The notes: a model not told the origin generated them from the sequence alone. Positions 45,333-53,992 are shown, counted from the first letter of the stretch. The stretch is DNA of 64,000 nt from Herminiimonas sp. KBW02 (GCF_003852535.1 NZ_QAJP01000005.1:144403-208402); one strand, 5' to 3'. Numbers and translations are program-made.

Positions 45333-46412
45333 TTATACCAAACATTGTTCCAATCCGAAAATAAACGTTTCTTTCGGGAGATTCTGCCCGATAAACACCA
45401 TTTTGTTAGAGCGGACTTCGTTTTCGCCCCATTTGGCGCCGATGTCGGTACCCATGATCTGGTGCACACCCTGGAACACAACCTTGCGATCCGCGCCATC
45501 CATCCAGAGTACGCCTTTGTAGCGCAACATGCGCGGACCAAAGACCTGCACCAGGCTACCAAGGAATTCATCCAGTTTTTCAGTGTTGAAAGGGCGGTCG
45601 CTTTTGAATACAAAGGCCGCAATATTGTCGCTGTGATGGCCGTGATGATGATCGTGATGATGATCGTGATGATGATCGTGATGATCGTGTTCGCAATGTG
45701 CATCGCAAGTGTGATCGTGCTCATGATCATGCTTGTGCTCATGTGCATGTTCTTCCGCCGCGATGAAATCCGGATCGATTTCCAGTTTGTCGTTGAGGTT
45801 AAAGCCGCGCAAGTCGAGCACATCAGCAATCGCCACACTACCAAAGTTAGTCGTGCTGACAGGCGCGCGCGGATTGATACGCTTGATGCGCTCCGTCAAT
45901 ACTTTCAATTCATCAGCGCTGACCAGATCCGTTTTGGACATCAATAATTTATCTGCGAAACCAACCTGGCGTTGCGCTTCCTCATAGCTGTCTAGCTGAT
46001 GCATCGCATGCCTGGCATCGACCACGGTGATGATTGCGTCGACCAGGTATTCGGATGCGACTTCTTCATCGACAAAGAAGGTTTGTGCCACCGGACCCGG
46101 ATTCGCGAGGCCGGTGGTTTCAATCACGACGTGATCAAACTGCAGCTCACCGGCATTGCGTTTTTGCGCCAGTGACGTGAGTGCGATGATGAGATCGCCG
46201 CGCACAGTGCAGCAGATGCAGCCGTTGTTCATTTCAACGATCTGTTCGGTGCCGTCCTGCACCAGGATTTCATTGTCGATATTTTCCTGGCCGAATTCAT
46301 TTTCGATGACCGCGATCTTGAAGCCGTGCGGTTCTTGCAGGATGCGGTTGAGCAGGGTGGTTTTCCCGGCGCCGAGGAAACCGGTCAGGATGGTGGTAGG
46401 GATCAGTGCCAT
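45333..46412 (-). CDS. CobW/COG0523 GTPase with His-rich metal-binding segment
   Basis: This is a 359-residue G3E-family GTPase from ATG 46412. The Walker A is TGFLGAGKTTLLNRIL (about 8-23), the metal motif is CICC in NNGCICCTVRGDL (CxCC), and the ETTGLANPGP and TKTD-like SKTDLV motifs follow. A long His-rich stretch (about 200-245) has HEHKHDHEHDHTCDAHCEHDH and tandem DHHH units, then a CobW C-terminal domain. Members of this group feed zinc to proteins under zinc shortage. It is 5 bp after the zur stop: zur-cobW is one operon. The frame to 46448 is rejected. Confidence 0.92.
   Translation of the reverse strand: MALIPTTILTGFLGAGKTTLLNRILQEPHGFKIAVIENEFGQENIDNEILVQDGTEQIVEMNNGCICCTVRGDLIIALTSLAQKRNAGELQFDHVVIETTGLANPGPVAQTFFVDEEVASEYLVDAIITVVDARHAMHQLDSYEEAQRQVGFADKLLMSKTDLVSADELKVLTERIKRINPRAPVSTTNFGSVAIADVLDLRGFNLNDKLEIDPDFIAAEEHAHEHKHDHEHDHTCDAHCEHDHHDHHHDHHHDHHHGHHSDNIAAFVFKSDRPFNTEKLDEFLGSLVQVFGPRMLRYKGVLWMDGADRKVVFQGVHQIMGTDIGAKWGENEVRSNKMVFIGQNLPKETFIFGLEQCLV
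45642..45686. repeat. 12-bp tandem repeat encoding DHHH units
   Basis: GTGATGATGATC occurs three times exactly (45642-45653, 45654-45665, 45666-45677), followed by a 9-bp variant to 45686. It encodes the His/Asp-rich part of the CobW protein on the minus strand; gain or loss of a unit keeps frame. Confidence 0.85.
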
Positions 46413-46417
46413 ATGAA

Positions 46418-46951
46418 TTAAACCTGGTGGGCGCAATCTGCACACCATCCTTTGATGGTGAGTTCGATTTCGTGACTTTGGAAACCTTTGCCCAGCGTCG
46501 CCTGCAATACATTCTGCAATTGCTGACGCAGGGTAGCGGTCGGTGATTTGCTGTTGGCCTTGTTGTCAGCAGCAAACAATTGTTCGTCGACATTGTCGAT
46601 ACAAAATACTTTGGCGCAGCGCGTACATTTGAAATGGCCGTGCTGATGCTGGGGCGATGCATGATGACCGCCCGCTTCCTTGTGCTCGGCGCCCGCGTTG
46701 TAACGGAACACGCGGTCGTCACCGGCGATCTTGTGCGCGAGTCCGGCGTCGGTCAGGCAATCGAGTGCGCGGTACAAGGTAACGCGGTCCATCTCTGTCA
46801 GCTTGTCCTGCACATCCTGGTGCGACAGCGCATAAGGCGCGCCCAGCAAGGCTGCCAAGACCTTGATGCGGGCATCGGTAGCGCGCACCGAGGTTTCGCG
46901 TAACTGACTCTCGGCCAGCGCCGGGTAATCCGGAGAAGAAGATTTTTTCAT
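46418..46951 (-). CDS. zur: Fur-family regulator, probably Zur
   Basis: This is a 177-residue Fur-family repressor from ATG 46951. The winged helix (about 28-85) includes ALSHQDVQDKLTEMDRVTLYRALDCLTDAGLAH. The dimerisation domain has the metal-site histidines (AGGHHASPQHQHGHFKC) and two CxxC pairs (CTRC and CADC at the end), which fit the structural zinc site. The linkage to a His-rich COG0523 GTPase is the classic zinc-uptake regulator context. A 31-bp palindrome lies 38 bp upstream and is a likely autoregulatory operator. A Zur role is inferred; Fur proper is less likely. Confidence 0.85.
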   Translation of the reverse strand: MKKSSSPDYPALAESQLRETSVRATDARIKVLAALLGAPYALSHQDVQDKLTEMDRVTLYRALDCLTDAGLAHKIAGDDRVFRYNAGAEHKEAGGHHASPQHQHGHFKCTRCAKVFCIDNVDEQLFAADNKANSKSPTATLRQQLQNVLQATLGKGFQSHEIELTIKGWCADCAHQV

Positions 46952-46988
46952 GATGAGGCGGCTTCGATGGGTGGTGGCTAGATTATGC

Positions 46989-47019
46989 CGCAAATTTGCA
47001 ATTCAGTTGCAAATTTGCG
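46989..47019. promoter_or_regulatory. 31-bp palindrome, probable Zur operator of zur-cobW
   Basis: CGCAAATTTGCAA and TTGCAAATTTGCG flank TTCAG as a perfect 13-bp inverted repeat. Each arm also contains the perfect 10-bp palindrome GCAAATTTGC. It lies between xerC and zur and overlaps a -10-like CATAAT (46982-46987, minus strand). Confidence 0.65.
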
Positions 47020-47066
47020 TGTGTGGGAGATAGATAGCTGCGCTGCAAAGTCATGCAGCAGCATAT

Positions 47067-48026
47067 TCAGGCGGGTTTTTTCTTGGCGCGCGGATGGGCT
47101 GCATCGTATACCTGGGCCAGGCGCTGGAAGTCGAGCGAGGTATAAATTTGCGTGGCCGCGATGGAGGCGTGTCCCAGCATTTCCTGTACCGCGCGCAGAT
47201 CGCCGGACGATTGCAAGACGTGCGAAGCAAAGGAGTGGCGCAAGACGTGCGGATGCACATCGGTCGGCAAACCTATCGCCTGGCCATGTGCTTTCAGGCG
47301 TAACTGCACAACGCGTGCCGAGACACGGGTGCCGCGTTCGCTGAGGAAAAGTGGATGCGGATCCAGCTTGACCAGGGTGTTGCGCACTGCCAGCCACGCA
47401 GTGAGTGCGTCCATTGCGGCCTGGCCGATCGGAACGCTGCGCATCTTGTTGCCTTTACCGGTCACCATCACTTCATGCGCATCGAAATCTATCCAGCCCG
47501 CCGAGGTATAGCGTGCTTCCTGCGCATAGCGCAGATCCAGTCCCACCAGTTCGGAGACGCGCAAGCCGCTTGAATACAGCAATTCAAACATCGCGTGATT
47601 GCAGAGCTGCATCGCAGAGTCGGCATTCCTGCCGGGAGCAGGTTCTGCGACCAGTCGTACCGCATCATCTGCCGCCAGCGCTTTGGGCAGCGGTTTGTTG
47701 CGCTTTGGTGCCTTGATGCCATCGACCGGATTGGAGGTGATGGCGTTTTGCTCGGAGAGCCAATTGAAGAAGCCGCGCCAGGCTGAAAGTTTGCGTGCGA
47801 TGGAGCGCGCATTCAAACCTTGTGCGTGTAGTTGCGCGGCAAACTTACGGATCTGGAAGTGCGTGACGCCGGTCAGCGTCGCCTTGCTGTCATTGGCCGT
47901 CGTGTAAGCGATCAATTCGAGCAAATCGCGACGGTAGCTGACGGTGGTCAGTGTCGCCAGCTGGCGCTGGCTGATCAGGTTATCGAGATAACCGTCAAGG
48001 TAAGCCTGATTGGTGACTAGGCTCAC
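47067..48026 (-). CDS. xerC: tyrosine recombinase XerC
   Basis: This is a 319-residue site-specific recombinase that resolves chromosome dimers at dif with XerD. An N-terminal SAM-like core-binding domain is followed by the catalytic domain with R in SSGLRVSELVGLD, K in TGKGNKMRSVPIG, HxxR in HPHVLRHSFASHVL, H in LGHASIAATQIYTSLD and the Tyr of IYTSLDF. The length is normal. It is last of lpxL-lpxL-dapF-DUF484-xerC (9-bp gap from DUF484), the usual xerC neighbourhood in betaproteobacteria. Confidence 0.95.
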   Translation of the reverse strand: MSLVTNQAYLDGYLDNLISQRQLATLTTVSYRRDLLELIAYTTANDSKATLTGVTHFQIRKFAAQLHAQGLNARSIARKLSAWRGFFNWLSEQNAITSNPVDGIKAPKRNKPLPKALAADDAVRLVAEPAPGRNADSAMQLCNHAMFELLYSSGLRVSELVGLDLRYAQEARYTSAGWIDFDAHEVMVTGKGNKMRSVPIGQAAMDALTAWLAVRNTLVKLDPHPLFLSERGTRVSARVVQLRLKAHGQAIGLPTDVHPHVLRHSFASHVLQSSGDLRAVQEMLGHASIAATQIYTSLDFQRLAQVYDAAHPRAKKKPA

Positions 48027-48034
48027 GATGCTGT

Positions 48035-48703
48035 TTAATCGAGCATGCCCGACAAGGCGGCGCTGGCAGTCTGACCGATATTAGTCAGGAAGTCGGTGGC
48101 CATGTCGGATGTGAAGCGATGCGGATCAGGCGAGCCGAGTACCAGCAGGCCGAAAGCTTCAGTCGCATCGTCCAGGCGCAGCGGCAGCAGGGCGACCGAC
48201 TGGATAGCTGGTGCGTCTTCCAGCCATGACGCTGCTTCAAAATCGTTATTGCTGCCGCAGAACGGCGTGGTCAAACCATTTGCGAACAGATGTGAATCGG
48301 CGGAAACCGGTGCGGCGAACCAGGTGTGTGCAAACGCTTCCGATACACCCCACAGACGCAGTGTGACATGCGGCACCGAGAATGCGCTTTGCAAGCCGGT
48401 GGTCAGCGTGTGCGGCAGATCGACGTCATTGCGTGCCTGCAACAGGGCGCGCGTCCAGGTATGGAATTTATGTGTGATCTGGTCGTTTTCCTGACCTATG
48501 CGCATCAGTTCGGCGAGGCGCAGCTCCATAGCCTTGAGCTTTTCGCGCAAGACATCCATTTGACGCTCTTGCAGCGACAGGGTGCGGCCACCGAGTGCGC
48601 TCGACAGTTTGATTCTGGACAGTAACTCGGCATGTTCTTCAAAGAATTGCGGGTTATCCAGCAAATAATCGGCAACGGTATTGGAGTCCAGAGGAGAAGT
48701 CAT
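48035..48703 (-). CDS. DUF484-family GAF-like protein
   Basis: This is a 222-residue cytoplasmic protein of the DUF484 family, conserved between dapF and xerC. NPQFFEEHAELLSRIKL near the start is the family marker, followed by a helical region and a GAF-like beta domain ending ATDFLTNIGQTASAALSGMLD. The role is unknown; conserved linkage suggests an accessory function in cell division or recombination. Confidence 0.88.
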   Translation of the reverse strand: MTSPLDSNTVADYLLDNPQFFEEHAELLSRIKLSSALGGRTLSLQERQMDVLREKLKAMELRLAELMRIGQENDQITHKFHTWTRALLQARNDVDLPHTLTTGLQSAFSVPHVTLRLWGVSEAFAHTWFAAPVSADSHLFANGLTTPFCGSNNDFEAASWLEDAPAIQSVALLPLRLDDATEAFGLLVLGSPDPHRFTSDMATDFLTNIGQTASAALSGMLD

Positions 48704-48819
48704 GTGTCGTATGTGTGAGTGTAGTTAGAAAGCGCGTCACCTGTGCGACGCGGCCTTGCTTTAATTGGCAATGATTTTAACCGACAACCGGGCGCGCAAA
48801 ACAATTCCGCGCTGTGCCG

Positions 48820-49671
48820 TTAAATCTCGATTTCGCCTTCGAATACGGTCACGGCCGGGCCGGTCATCATGACTGGTGCATCATGGCCGCCCCAGGCGAT
48901 GACTAATTCACCACCGCGGGTTTGTACCTTGACCGGAGATGTCAGCAAACCGCGCCGGATACCGGCGACAACTGCAGCGCACGCGCCAGTACCGCAAGCC
49001 AGGGTTTCGCCTGCGCCACGTTCGAATACACGCAACTTGATGTGATGCTGATCCAGGATTTGCATGAAGCCGGCGTTGACGCGCTTCGGAAAGCGCGGAT
49101 GGTGTTCTATCAGTACGCCGTCTTCCCGCACTGGCGCCGTTTCGACGTCGGCAACGACTTGCACCGCATGCGGATTGCCCATCGATACGACGGAAATCCA
49201 GTTGGTTTCGCCTTTGATGTCGAGCGGCCACAAGGTGTCCTCACCTTCGGCTTTGCACAGCAGATCAGTCGCGTCGAACGGTACATCTTCCGGCGTCAGG
49301 ATGGGCGCGCCCATGTCTACCGTGATTTGTCCGTTCGCTTCGAGGCGTGGTTCTATGATGCCCGACATGGTTTCGACCTTGATCGCATGTTTGTCGGTCA
49401 GTTTTTTGTCGGTAACAAAGCGGACGAACGCGCGCGCGCCGTTGCCACATTGTTCGACTTCGCCGCCATCGGCGTTATAGATGCGGTAACGGAAGTCCAC
49501 GCCCGCTGCCTGCGGCTTTTCGACCACCAGCATTTGATCGGCACCAACGCCAAAGCGGCGATCCGCCAGGTATTGCCATTGCGCAGGGGTGAAGTCGATA
49601 GCCTGATTGATCGCATCAATCACGACGAAATCGTTGCCTGCGCCATGCATTTTTGTGAATTTGAGTTTCAT
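48820..49671 (-). CDS. dapF: diaminopimelate epimerase
   Basis: This is a 283-residue enzyme converting LL- to meso-diaminopimelate for lysine and peptidoglycan. The two catalytic cysteines are visible in [10 protein letters not shown] (C near 76) and [11 protein letters not shown] (C near 226), with [12 protein letters not shown] at the start. The fold is two symmetric halves. It is downstream of the acyltransferase genes and upstream of DUF484. It is of normal length. Confidence 0.97.
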   Translation of the reverse strand: MKLKFTKMHGAGNDFVVIDAINQAIDFTPAQWQYLADRRFGVGADQMLVVEKPQAAGVDFRYRIYNADGGEVEQCGNGARAFVRFVTDKKLTDKHAIKVETMSGIIEPRLEANGQITVDMGAPILTPEDVPFDATDLLCKAEGEDTLWPLDIKGETNWISVVSMGNPHAVQVVADVETAPVREDGVLIEHHPRFPKRVNAGFMQILDQHHIKLRVFERGAGETLACGTGACAAVVAGIRRGLLTSPVKVQTRGGELVIAWGGHDAPVMMTGPAVTVFEGEIEI

Positions 49672-49719
49672 ATTGCGATTATAGCCGTGGCTGGCAAGTG
49701 CGTATTGCCTGCCGTAGGA

Positions 49720-50619
49720 TTAGTAAGCAGGCGGTGTTTCGTCGGTATTGTTGTTGGCGTAGAAGCTGGGTTCGCCGGCCGGGCGCGTTTTGAAGCGCTT
49801 GTGGGTCCAGAAGTATTCGGACGGCGTTTCACGCGCACGCTCTTCGATGAAGGCATTCATGTAGCGGGTGGCGGCGGTGATGTCATCGCCCGGATAGTTT
49901 TCCCATGCCGGATAGAAAGTCACCTTCCAGCCGCGATAGCCGGGCAGGTAAGTTGCAATCACCGGGATCACTTTGGCATTGGTGGCGGCAGCGATGCGCG
50001 CCGGTGCCGTCAGCGTGGCGGCGGGGACGCCGAAGAAGGGCACGAATTCAGCATCCTTTTCACCAAAATCCATATCCGGCAACATGAAGAAGGGCAGGCC
50101 GTCGCGCATCGCGCGGATGATGGGTTTGATGCCGTCGTTGCGGGAAAACAGTTTGACCGGGCGGAAGCGCGAGCGCCCTTTGCGCAGGACTTCATCGAAG
50201 ACCGGATTCAGTTGCTGCGTGTAGATCGAGCACAACGACGATTCCAGCATGACGGCCACACCGGCCACGTCCAGGCTGACGAAGTGCGGGCACAGCAGGA
50301 TGGTCGGGCTGGCCTTGATGGCTTCTACCGGTACGCCCGGTTCCACCACGATTAATCTGCGCAGGCGGGCTTCCGAACCCCACCACAGGATGCCGCGTTC
50401 CAGCACGCTGCGAGCGTAGTTCTGGAAGTGTTTTCTTGCGATCGCCTCACGTTCCTGTTCTGACTTTTCCGGGAAGCACAGCGCAAGATTGATCAGGGTA
50501 ATGCGGCGACGTGATTTTTTGTAGGCATATAGCAAATTGCCTATGATTTCACCCAGGCGCGCAATGACAGGCAGTGGCAGCCAGTGCAGGCACCACATCA
50601 GGGCAACGAGGAATCTCAT
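49720..50619 (-). CDS. lipid A biosynthesis acyltransferase (LpxL/LpxM type), copy 2
   Basis: This is a 299-residue membrane-bound acyltransferase that adds a secondary acyl chain to Kdo2-lipid A. It has one N-terminal helix, then the HX4D catalytic motif in CPHFVSLDVAG (H near 130) and the FGEKDAEFVPFFGVPAATLTAP region. ATG 50619 overlaps the previous gene's stop as ATGA. The frame to 50727 is rejected. The stop is 48 bp before dapF. Confidence 0.9.
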   Translation of the reverse strand: MRFLVALMWCLHWLPLPVIARLGEIIGNLLYAYKKSRRRITLINLALCFPEKSEQEREAIARKHFQNYARSVLERGILWWGSEARLRRLIVVEPGVPVEAIKASPTILLCPHFVSLDVAGVAVMLESSLCSIYTQQLNPVFDEVLRKGRSRFRPVKLFSRNDGIKPIIRAMRDGLPFFMLPDMDFGEKDAEFVPFFGVPAATLTAPARIAAATNAKVIPVIATYLPGYRGWKVTFYPAWENYPGDDITAATRYMNAFIEERARETPSEYFWTHKRFKTRPAGEPSFYANNNTDETPPAY

Positions 50620-51494
50620 CGGGTACTTCCGCTCTCGGCGCTCTCTGTTACTTCGGCGCGTTGCGGTGCTGCGACGCCAGCCGGGATTTTGTAATGGTTG
50701 TAACTCCAGAAGTATTGCGCCGGGCACAATGCTATCAATTGTTCCATGGCGGCATTGATTGCACGTACCTGTGCTTCCTGAGTCAGACCTTCGGGGATGC
50801 TGAATTGCTGCAAGTGCAAGACATAACCTTTGCCATAAGGCAGGCGCTCGGCAAACGCGAGGATCATGGCGGCGCCGGTCATGCCCAGCATTTTGGCGGG
50901 CAGGGTCATGGTGTATGCCGGTTTGCCGAAGAAATCAGCCCACACGCCTTCGCCGTTTTGCGGTACCTGATCCGGCAGCAAGCCGATCGCGCCATTGCGT
51001 TTCAGTACTTTAAATAAGGTGCGTACGCCGCTCAGGTTGGCTGGTGCCAGCGACAGATTGTGCCGTGCGCGTGCGCCTTCTATCAATGGCTTCAGCGCTG
51101 CTTGCCGCGGTGGTCTGTACAGTACGGTAATCGGCAGTTGAGCCGCGGCAACCTGGGCCGCAATTTCAAAACAACCGAGGTGTGGCGTCAGGAATATGAG
51201 GCCCTTGCCGGCGGCGGCAGCCTGATCGACCACATTCCAGTTTTCTATACGGATAGAGCGCAGTACCCGTTCCGGTGAAGCGCACCAGATGAAGGGTAGC
51301 TCCAGCATGTTTTTGCCGGCTTCGCCGACGGCTTTGTGCAGATGCTGGTCAAAGCCGGCCAGCTTGATATTTTCCTTGAGGCGACGGCGATAGGAGCCGG
51401 ACGCCAGATACACCGCCCAGCCGATCACAAGCCCGATCGCATGCAGTATCGGCAAGGGCAGAAAAGACAACAGGCGGAAGAGAAGAACAAGCAT
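50616..51494 (-). CDS. lipid A biosynthesis acyltransferase (LpxL/HtrB type), copy 1
   Basis: This is a 292-residue relative of the following gene. An N-terminal membrane segment (about 3-29) precedes the HX4E motif in TPHLGCFEIAAQ (H near 127), then GLLPDQVPQNGEGVWADFFGKPAYTMTLPAKM. Two acyltransferases in tandem with ATGA coupling suggest sequential addition of the two secondary chains. It is the first gene of the lipid A-dapF-xerC operon and diverges from metK. Confidence 0.9.
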   Translation of the reverse strand: MLVLLFRLLSFLPLPILHAIGLVIGWAVYLASGSYRRRLKENIKLAGFDQHLHKAVGEAGKNMLELPFIWCASPERVLRSIRIENWNVVDQAAAAGKGLIFLTPHLGCFEIAAQVAAAQLPITVLYRPPRQAALKPLIEGARARHNLSLAPANLSGVRTLFKVLKRNGAIGLLPDQVPQNGEGVWADFFGKPAYTMTLPAKMLGMTGAAMILAFAERLPYGKGYVLHLQQFSIPEGLTQEAQVRAINAAMEQLIALCPAQYFWSYNHYKIPAGVAAPQRAEVTESAESGSTR

Positions 51495-51581
51495 GCGGGT
51501 CGTGCATCGTGCTCTTATAACAAGAGACTTTGCCGATTTTTTTCAAGAGGCGTAAAATAGCACAAAGTAGCAACCGCCGAG

Positions 51582-51611
51582 TTAATGACAACTTGCGAGG
51601 CGGTATATAAA
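51582..51611 (+). promoter_or_regulatory. probable promoter of metK
   Basis: A TTAATG -35-like box (51582-51587) is followed after 16 bp by TATATA (51604-51609), giving a start near 51617 and a 5' UTR of about 73 bases. An inverted repeat CCGCC/GGCGG surrounds the region. Confidence 0.4.
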
Positions 51612-51623
51612 TTTCGCTAAAGC

Positions 51624-51687
51624 GTCGCAGGTTCATTAGGTTGACCGCGACATCAAGCCAACTTAAATAAGTGTACTAAGGAACCTG
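51624..51687 (+). promoter_or_regulatory. candidate pseudoknot leader masking the metK ribosome site
   Basis: P1 pairs GTCGC (51624-51628) with GCGAC (51647-51651). P2 pairs AGGTTC (51629-51634), or the similar AGGTT at 51638-51642, with the strand GAACCT (51681-51686) that overlaps the Shine-Dalgarno AAGGA. The layout is an H-type pseudoknot as in SAM-II-type riboswitches. I do not recognise its family. Confidence 0.4.
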
Positions 51688-51689
51688 TA

Positions 51690-52853
51690 ATGGCAAATGA
51701 ATACCTGTTTACCTCTGAATCCGTCTCCGAAGGCCACCCGGACAAAGTAGCGGATCAAATCTCTGACGCGATCCTCGACGCGATTTTCCAGCAAGATCCA
51801 AAAGCACGCGTTGCTGCAGAAACACTGTGCAACACTGGTCTGGTTGTTCTGGCCGGTGAAATCACCACCTTCGCTAACGTTGACTACATCGAAGTAGCAC
51901 GTCAAACCATCAAACGCATCGGTTACGACAATGCCGATTACGGTATCGACTACAAGAGCTGTGCCGTGCTGGTTGCATACGACAAGCAATCGCCGGACAT
52001 CGCGCAAGGCGTGGATGAAGGCGCGGGTATCGACCTCGACCAGGGTGCTGGTGACCAGGGCCTGATGTTTGGTTACGCTTGTGATGAAACGCCTGAACTG
52101 ATGCCTGCTGCGATTCACTACGCGCACCGCATCGTTGAGCGTCAATCGGAATTGCGCAAAGACGGTCGTCTGCCTTGGCTGCGTCCGGATGCGAAATCGC
52201 AAGTCACATTGCGCTATGTTGACGGCCGTCCTGTTTCCATCGACACCATCGTGTTGTCGACCCAGCATGCGCCGGAAATGCAGCACAAAGAGATCGAAGA
52301 AGCCGTCATCGAAAGCATCATCAAACCAGTCGTACCAGCAGAATGGCTGAAAGACACGCGCTTCCTGGTTAACCCGACAGGTCGTTTCGTCATTGGTGGT
52401 CCGCAAGGCGATTGCGGTCTGACTGGTCGTAAGATCATCGTTGATACCTACGGTGGCGCTGCGCCGCACGGCGGCGGCGCATTCTCCGGTAAAGATCCGT
52501 CGAAAGTGGATCGTTCCGCAGCATACGCAGGTCGTTACGTTGCGAAAAACATCGTGGCAGCTGGCCTGGCTGAACGCGCACAAATCCAGATTTCGTACGC
52601 AATCGGCGTGGCGAAACCAACTTCGGTCATGGTCACCACTTTTGGTACCGGCAAAATCAGCGATGAAAAAATTGCGCAACTGGTGCTCGAGCACTTTGAT
52701 CTGCGTCCAAAAGGCATCGTGCAAATGCTGGATCTGCTGCGTCCTATCTACCAAAAAACCGCAGCATACGGCCACTTTGGTCGCGAAGAGCCAGAGTTCA
52801 GCTGGGAACGTACGGACAAAGCCGCAGCGCTGCGTGCAGCGGCCGGACTGTAA
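51690..52853 (+). CDS. metK: S-adenosylmethionine synthetase
   Basis: This is a 387-residue cytoplasmic enzyme making SAM from methionine and ATP. The [20 protein letters not shown] start, the [12 protein letters not shown] loop, [33 protein letters not shown] and the C-terminal tail [11 protein letters not shown] are canonical. It heads the methyl-cycle region (metK, then ahcY and metF downstream). A second copy of its last 12 codons lies 115 bp downstream. Confidence 0.98.
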   Translation: MANEYLFTSESVSEGHPDKVADQISDAILDAIFQQDPKARVAAETLCNTGLVVLAGEITTFANVDYIEVARQTIKRIGYDNADYGIDYKSCAVLVAYDKQSPDIAQGVDEGAGIDLDQGAGDQGLMFGYACDETPELMPAAIHYAHRIVERQSELRKDGRLPWLRPDAKSQVTLRYVDGRPVSIDTIVLSTQHAPEMQHKEIEEAVIESIIKPVVPAEWLKDTRFLVNPTGRFVIGGPQGDCGLTGRKIIVDTYGGAAPHGGGAFSGKDPSKVDRSAAYAGRYVAKNIVAAGLAERAQIQISYAIGVAKPTSVMVTTFGTGKISDEKIAQLVLEHFDLRPKGIVQMLDLLRPIYQKTAAYGHFGREEPEFSWERTDKAAALRAAAGL

Positions 52854-52932
52854 AGGCCGGGTTCGCCGGATGGCGAACCTTCGGATTTGGGGCGGAACTC
52901 ATATCCGCGCAGCGGGTGTGAGAGTAGACCAC

Positions 52933-52968
52933 AAGGCAGCAGCGCTGCGCGCAGCAGCCGGTTTGTAA
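52933..52968 (+). repeat. partial duplicate of the metK 3' end
   Basis: The 12 codons [11 protein letters not shown]-stop of metK (52818-52853) occur again at 52933-52968 in a different frame. They match at 30 of 36 bases, and all six differences are synonymous. Confidence 0.75.
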
Positions 52969-52991
52969 TAATTAGTCTGTAGTGTTGTTCG

Positions 52992-53035
52992 ATGGTCGGA
53001 TAGAATTCTGCAAAGAATTAATCCGACCATTTTTG
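52992..53035 (+). terminator. Rho-independent terminator after metK
   Basis: ATGGTCGGAT (52992-53001) and ATCCGACCAT (53021-53030) form a perfect stem, extended by AATTC/GAATT inside, followed by a T-run. It is the metK 3' end. Confidence 0.85.
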
Positions 53036-53050
53036 TTTTCAGAGGCGCTG

Positions 53051-53992
53051 ATGCATATCGCACCCCTAGCCAGGCATATCCTCCGTATTTCCATCCTGCT
53101 GCCGCTACTCGCCGGGTTCAATCTGCCTGCCAGCGCCAGCAATGCTTCCGCTACACCCCTTGTACATCCTGCTGACTGGTGTAAACGCCTGGTCGTGCGC
53201 ATGCCGGGTGTATCCAATGCGATGTGCCTGCAGAGTGAACTATTGCCGACCGGTGTCAATTCGCTGCAAGGCTTCCCCTTGCTGGCGCGCCAGATCCCGG
53301 CAAAAAAAACCAAACGCAATCAGGCGCCGTTACGCGTGTTGCTCATGGGTGGGATCCACGGTGATGAGTTGACCTCGGTCTCGGTGGTATTCCGCTGGCT
53401 GCAATGGATGCCGACTGCGGCCGCGCAGCAATTTGAATGGAGCGTAGTGCCGGTGGTGAATCCGGATGGCTTTCTGGCACCCAAAGCCAAACGTGTGAAT
53501 GCGAATGGTGTGGATCTGAATCGCAACTTCCCGACGCCGGGCTGGCAACAGGACGCGCCGCGTTACTGGGCGACCCGGACCAAGAAGGATCCGCGTCGTT
53601 TCCCTGGTTCCGCGCCGTTATCCGAGCCTGAAAGCAAATGGGTGCACGATGAAATGCTGCGTTTCCGGCCTGACGTGATTATTTCCGTCCATGCGCCGTT
53701 TGGCGTGCTGGATTTTGACGGTCCGGCGCAACCGCCGCGCCGTTTTGGCCGCTTGTTGCTGAACCGGGTTGGCGTCTATCCGGGTTCTTTGGGTAATTAC
53801 AGCGGGGTACACAAAAATGTACCGGTGATTACCATCGAGTTGCCGAATGCACAAAAAATGCCGTCAGACGCCGAAGTGAAGCGCATCTGGCTCGATATGT
53901 TGCGCTGGATCACTGAAAACGTGGAGTCCCAGTCCGAGCTGGCCAAGGTGCATTCGGTCTCCCTGCCTAGCTCAGAGCCGTTGAAGAAATAA
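53051..53992 (+). CDS. M14-family zinc carboxypeptidase (MpaA-like)
   Basis: This is a 313-residue secreted peptidase from ATG 53051 (AGAGG ribosome site); the frame upstream to 52982 overlaps the metK terminator. A signal peptide (about 1-30) is followed by the M14 fold: zinc ligands HGDE in GGIHGDELTS and a late histidine in VHAPFGVLDF, plus NPDG, VDLNRNFP and the glutamate in TIELPN. It may cut D-Glu-meso-Dap linkages in murein peptides, as MpaA does. It lies between metK and ahcY but has its own start signals. Confidence 0.85.
   Translation: MHIAPLARHILRISILLPLLAGFNLPASASNASATPLVHPADWCKRLVVRMPGVSNAMCLQSELLPTGVNSLQGFPLLARQIPAKKTKRNQAPLRVLLMGGIHGDELTSVSVVFRWLQWMPTAAAQQFEWSVVPVVNPDGFLAPKAKRVNANGVDLNRNFPTPGWQQDAPRYWATRTKKDPRRFPGSAPLSEPESKWVHDEMLRFRPDVIISVHAPFGVLDFDGPAQPPRRFGRLLLNRVGVYPGSLGNYSGVHKNVPVITIELPNAQKMPSDAEVKRIWLDMLRWITENVESQSELAKVHSVSLPSSEPLKK

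Noticed and set aside
45642-45686. Tandem repeat as a CRISPR array
   Set aside because: Units are 12 bp with no spacers and are in-frame coding for His/Asp residues.
46989-47019. Palindrome after xerC as a terminator
   Set aside because: The arms are AT-rich without a G-C stem and T-run; it fits an operator better.
48922-50355. 477-codon plus-strand frame across dapF and an acyltransferase gene
   Set aside because: It spans two well-recognised minus-strand genes and has no recognisable product.
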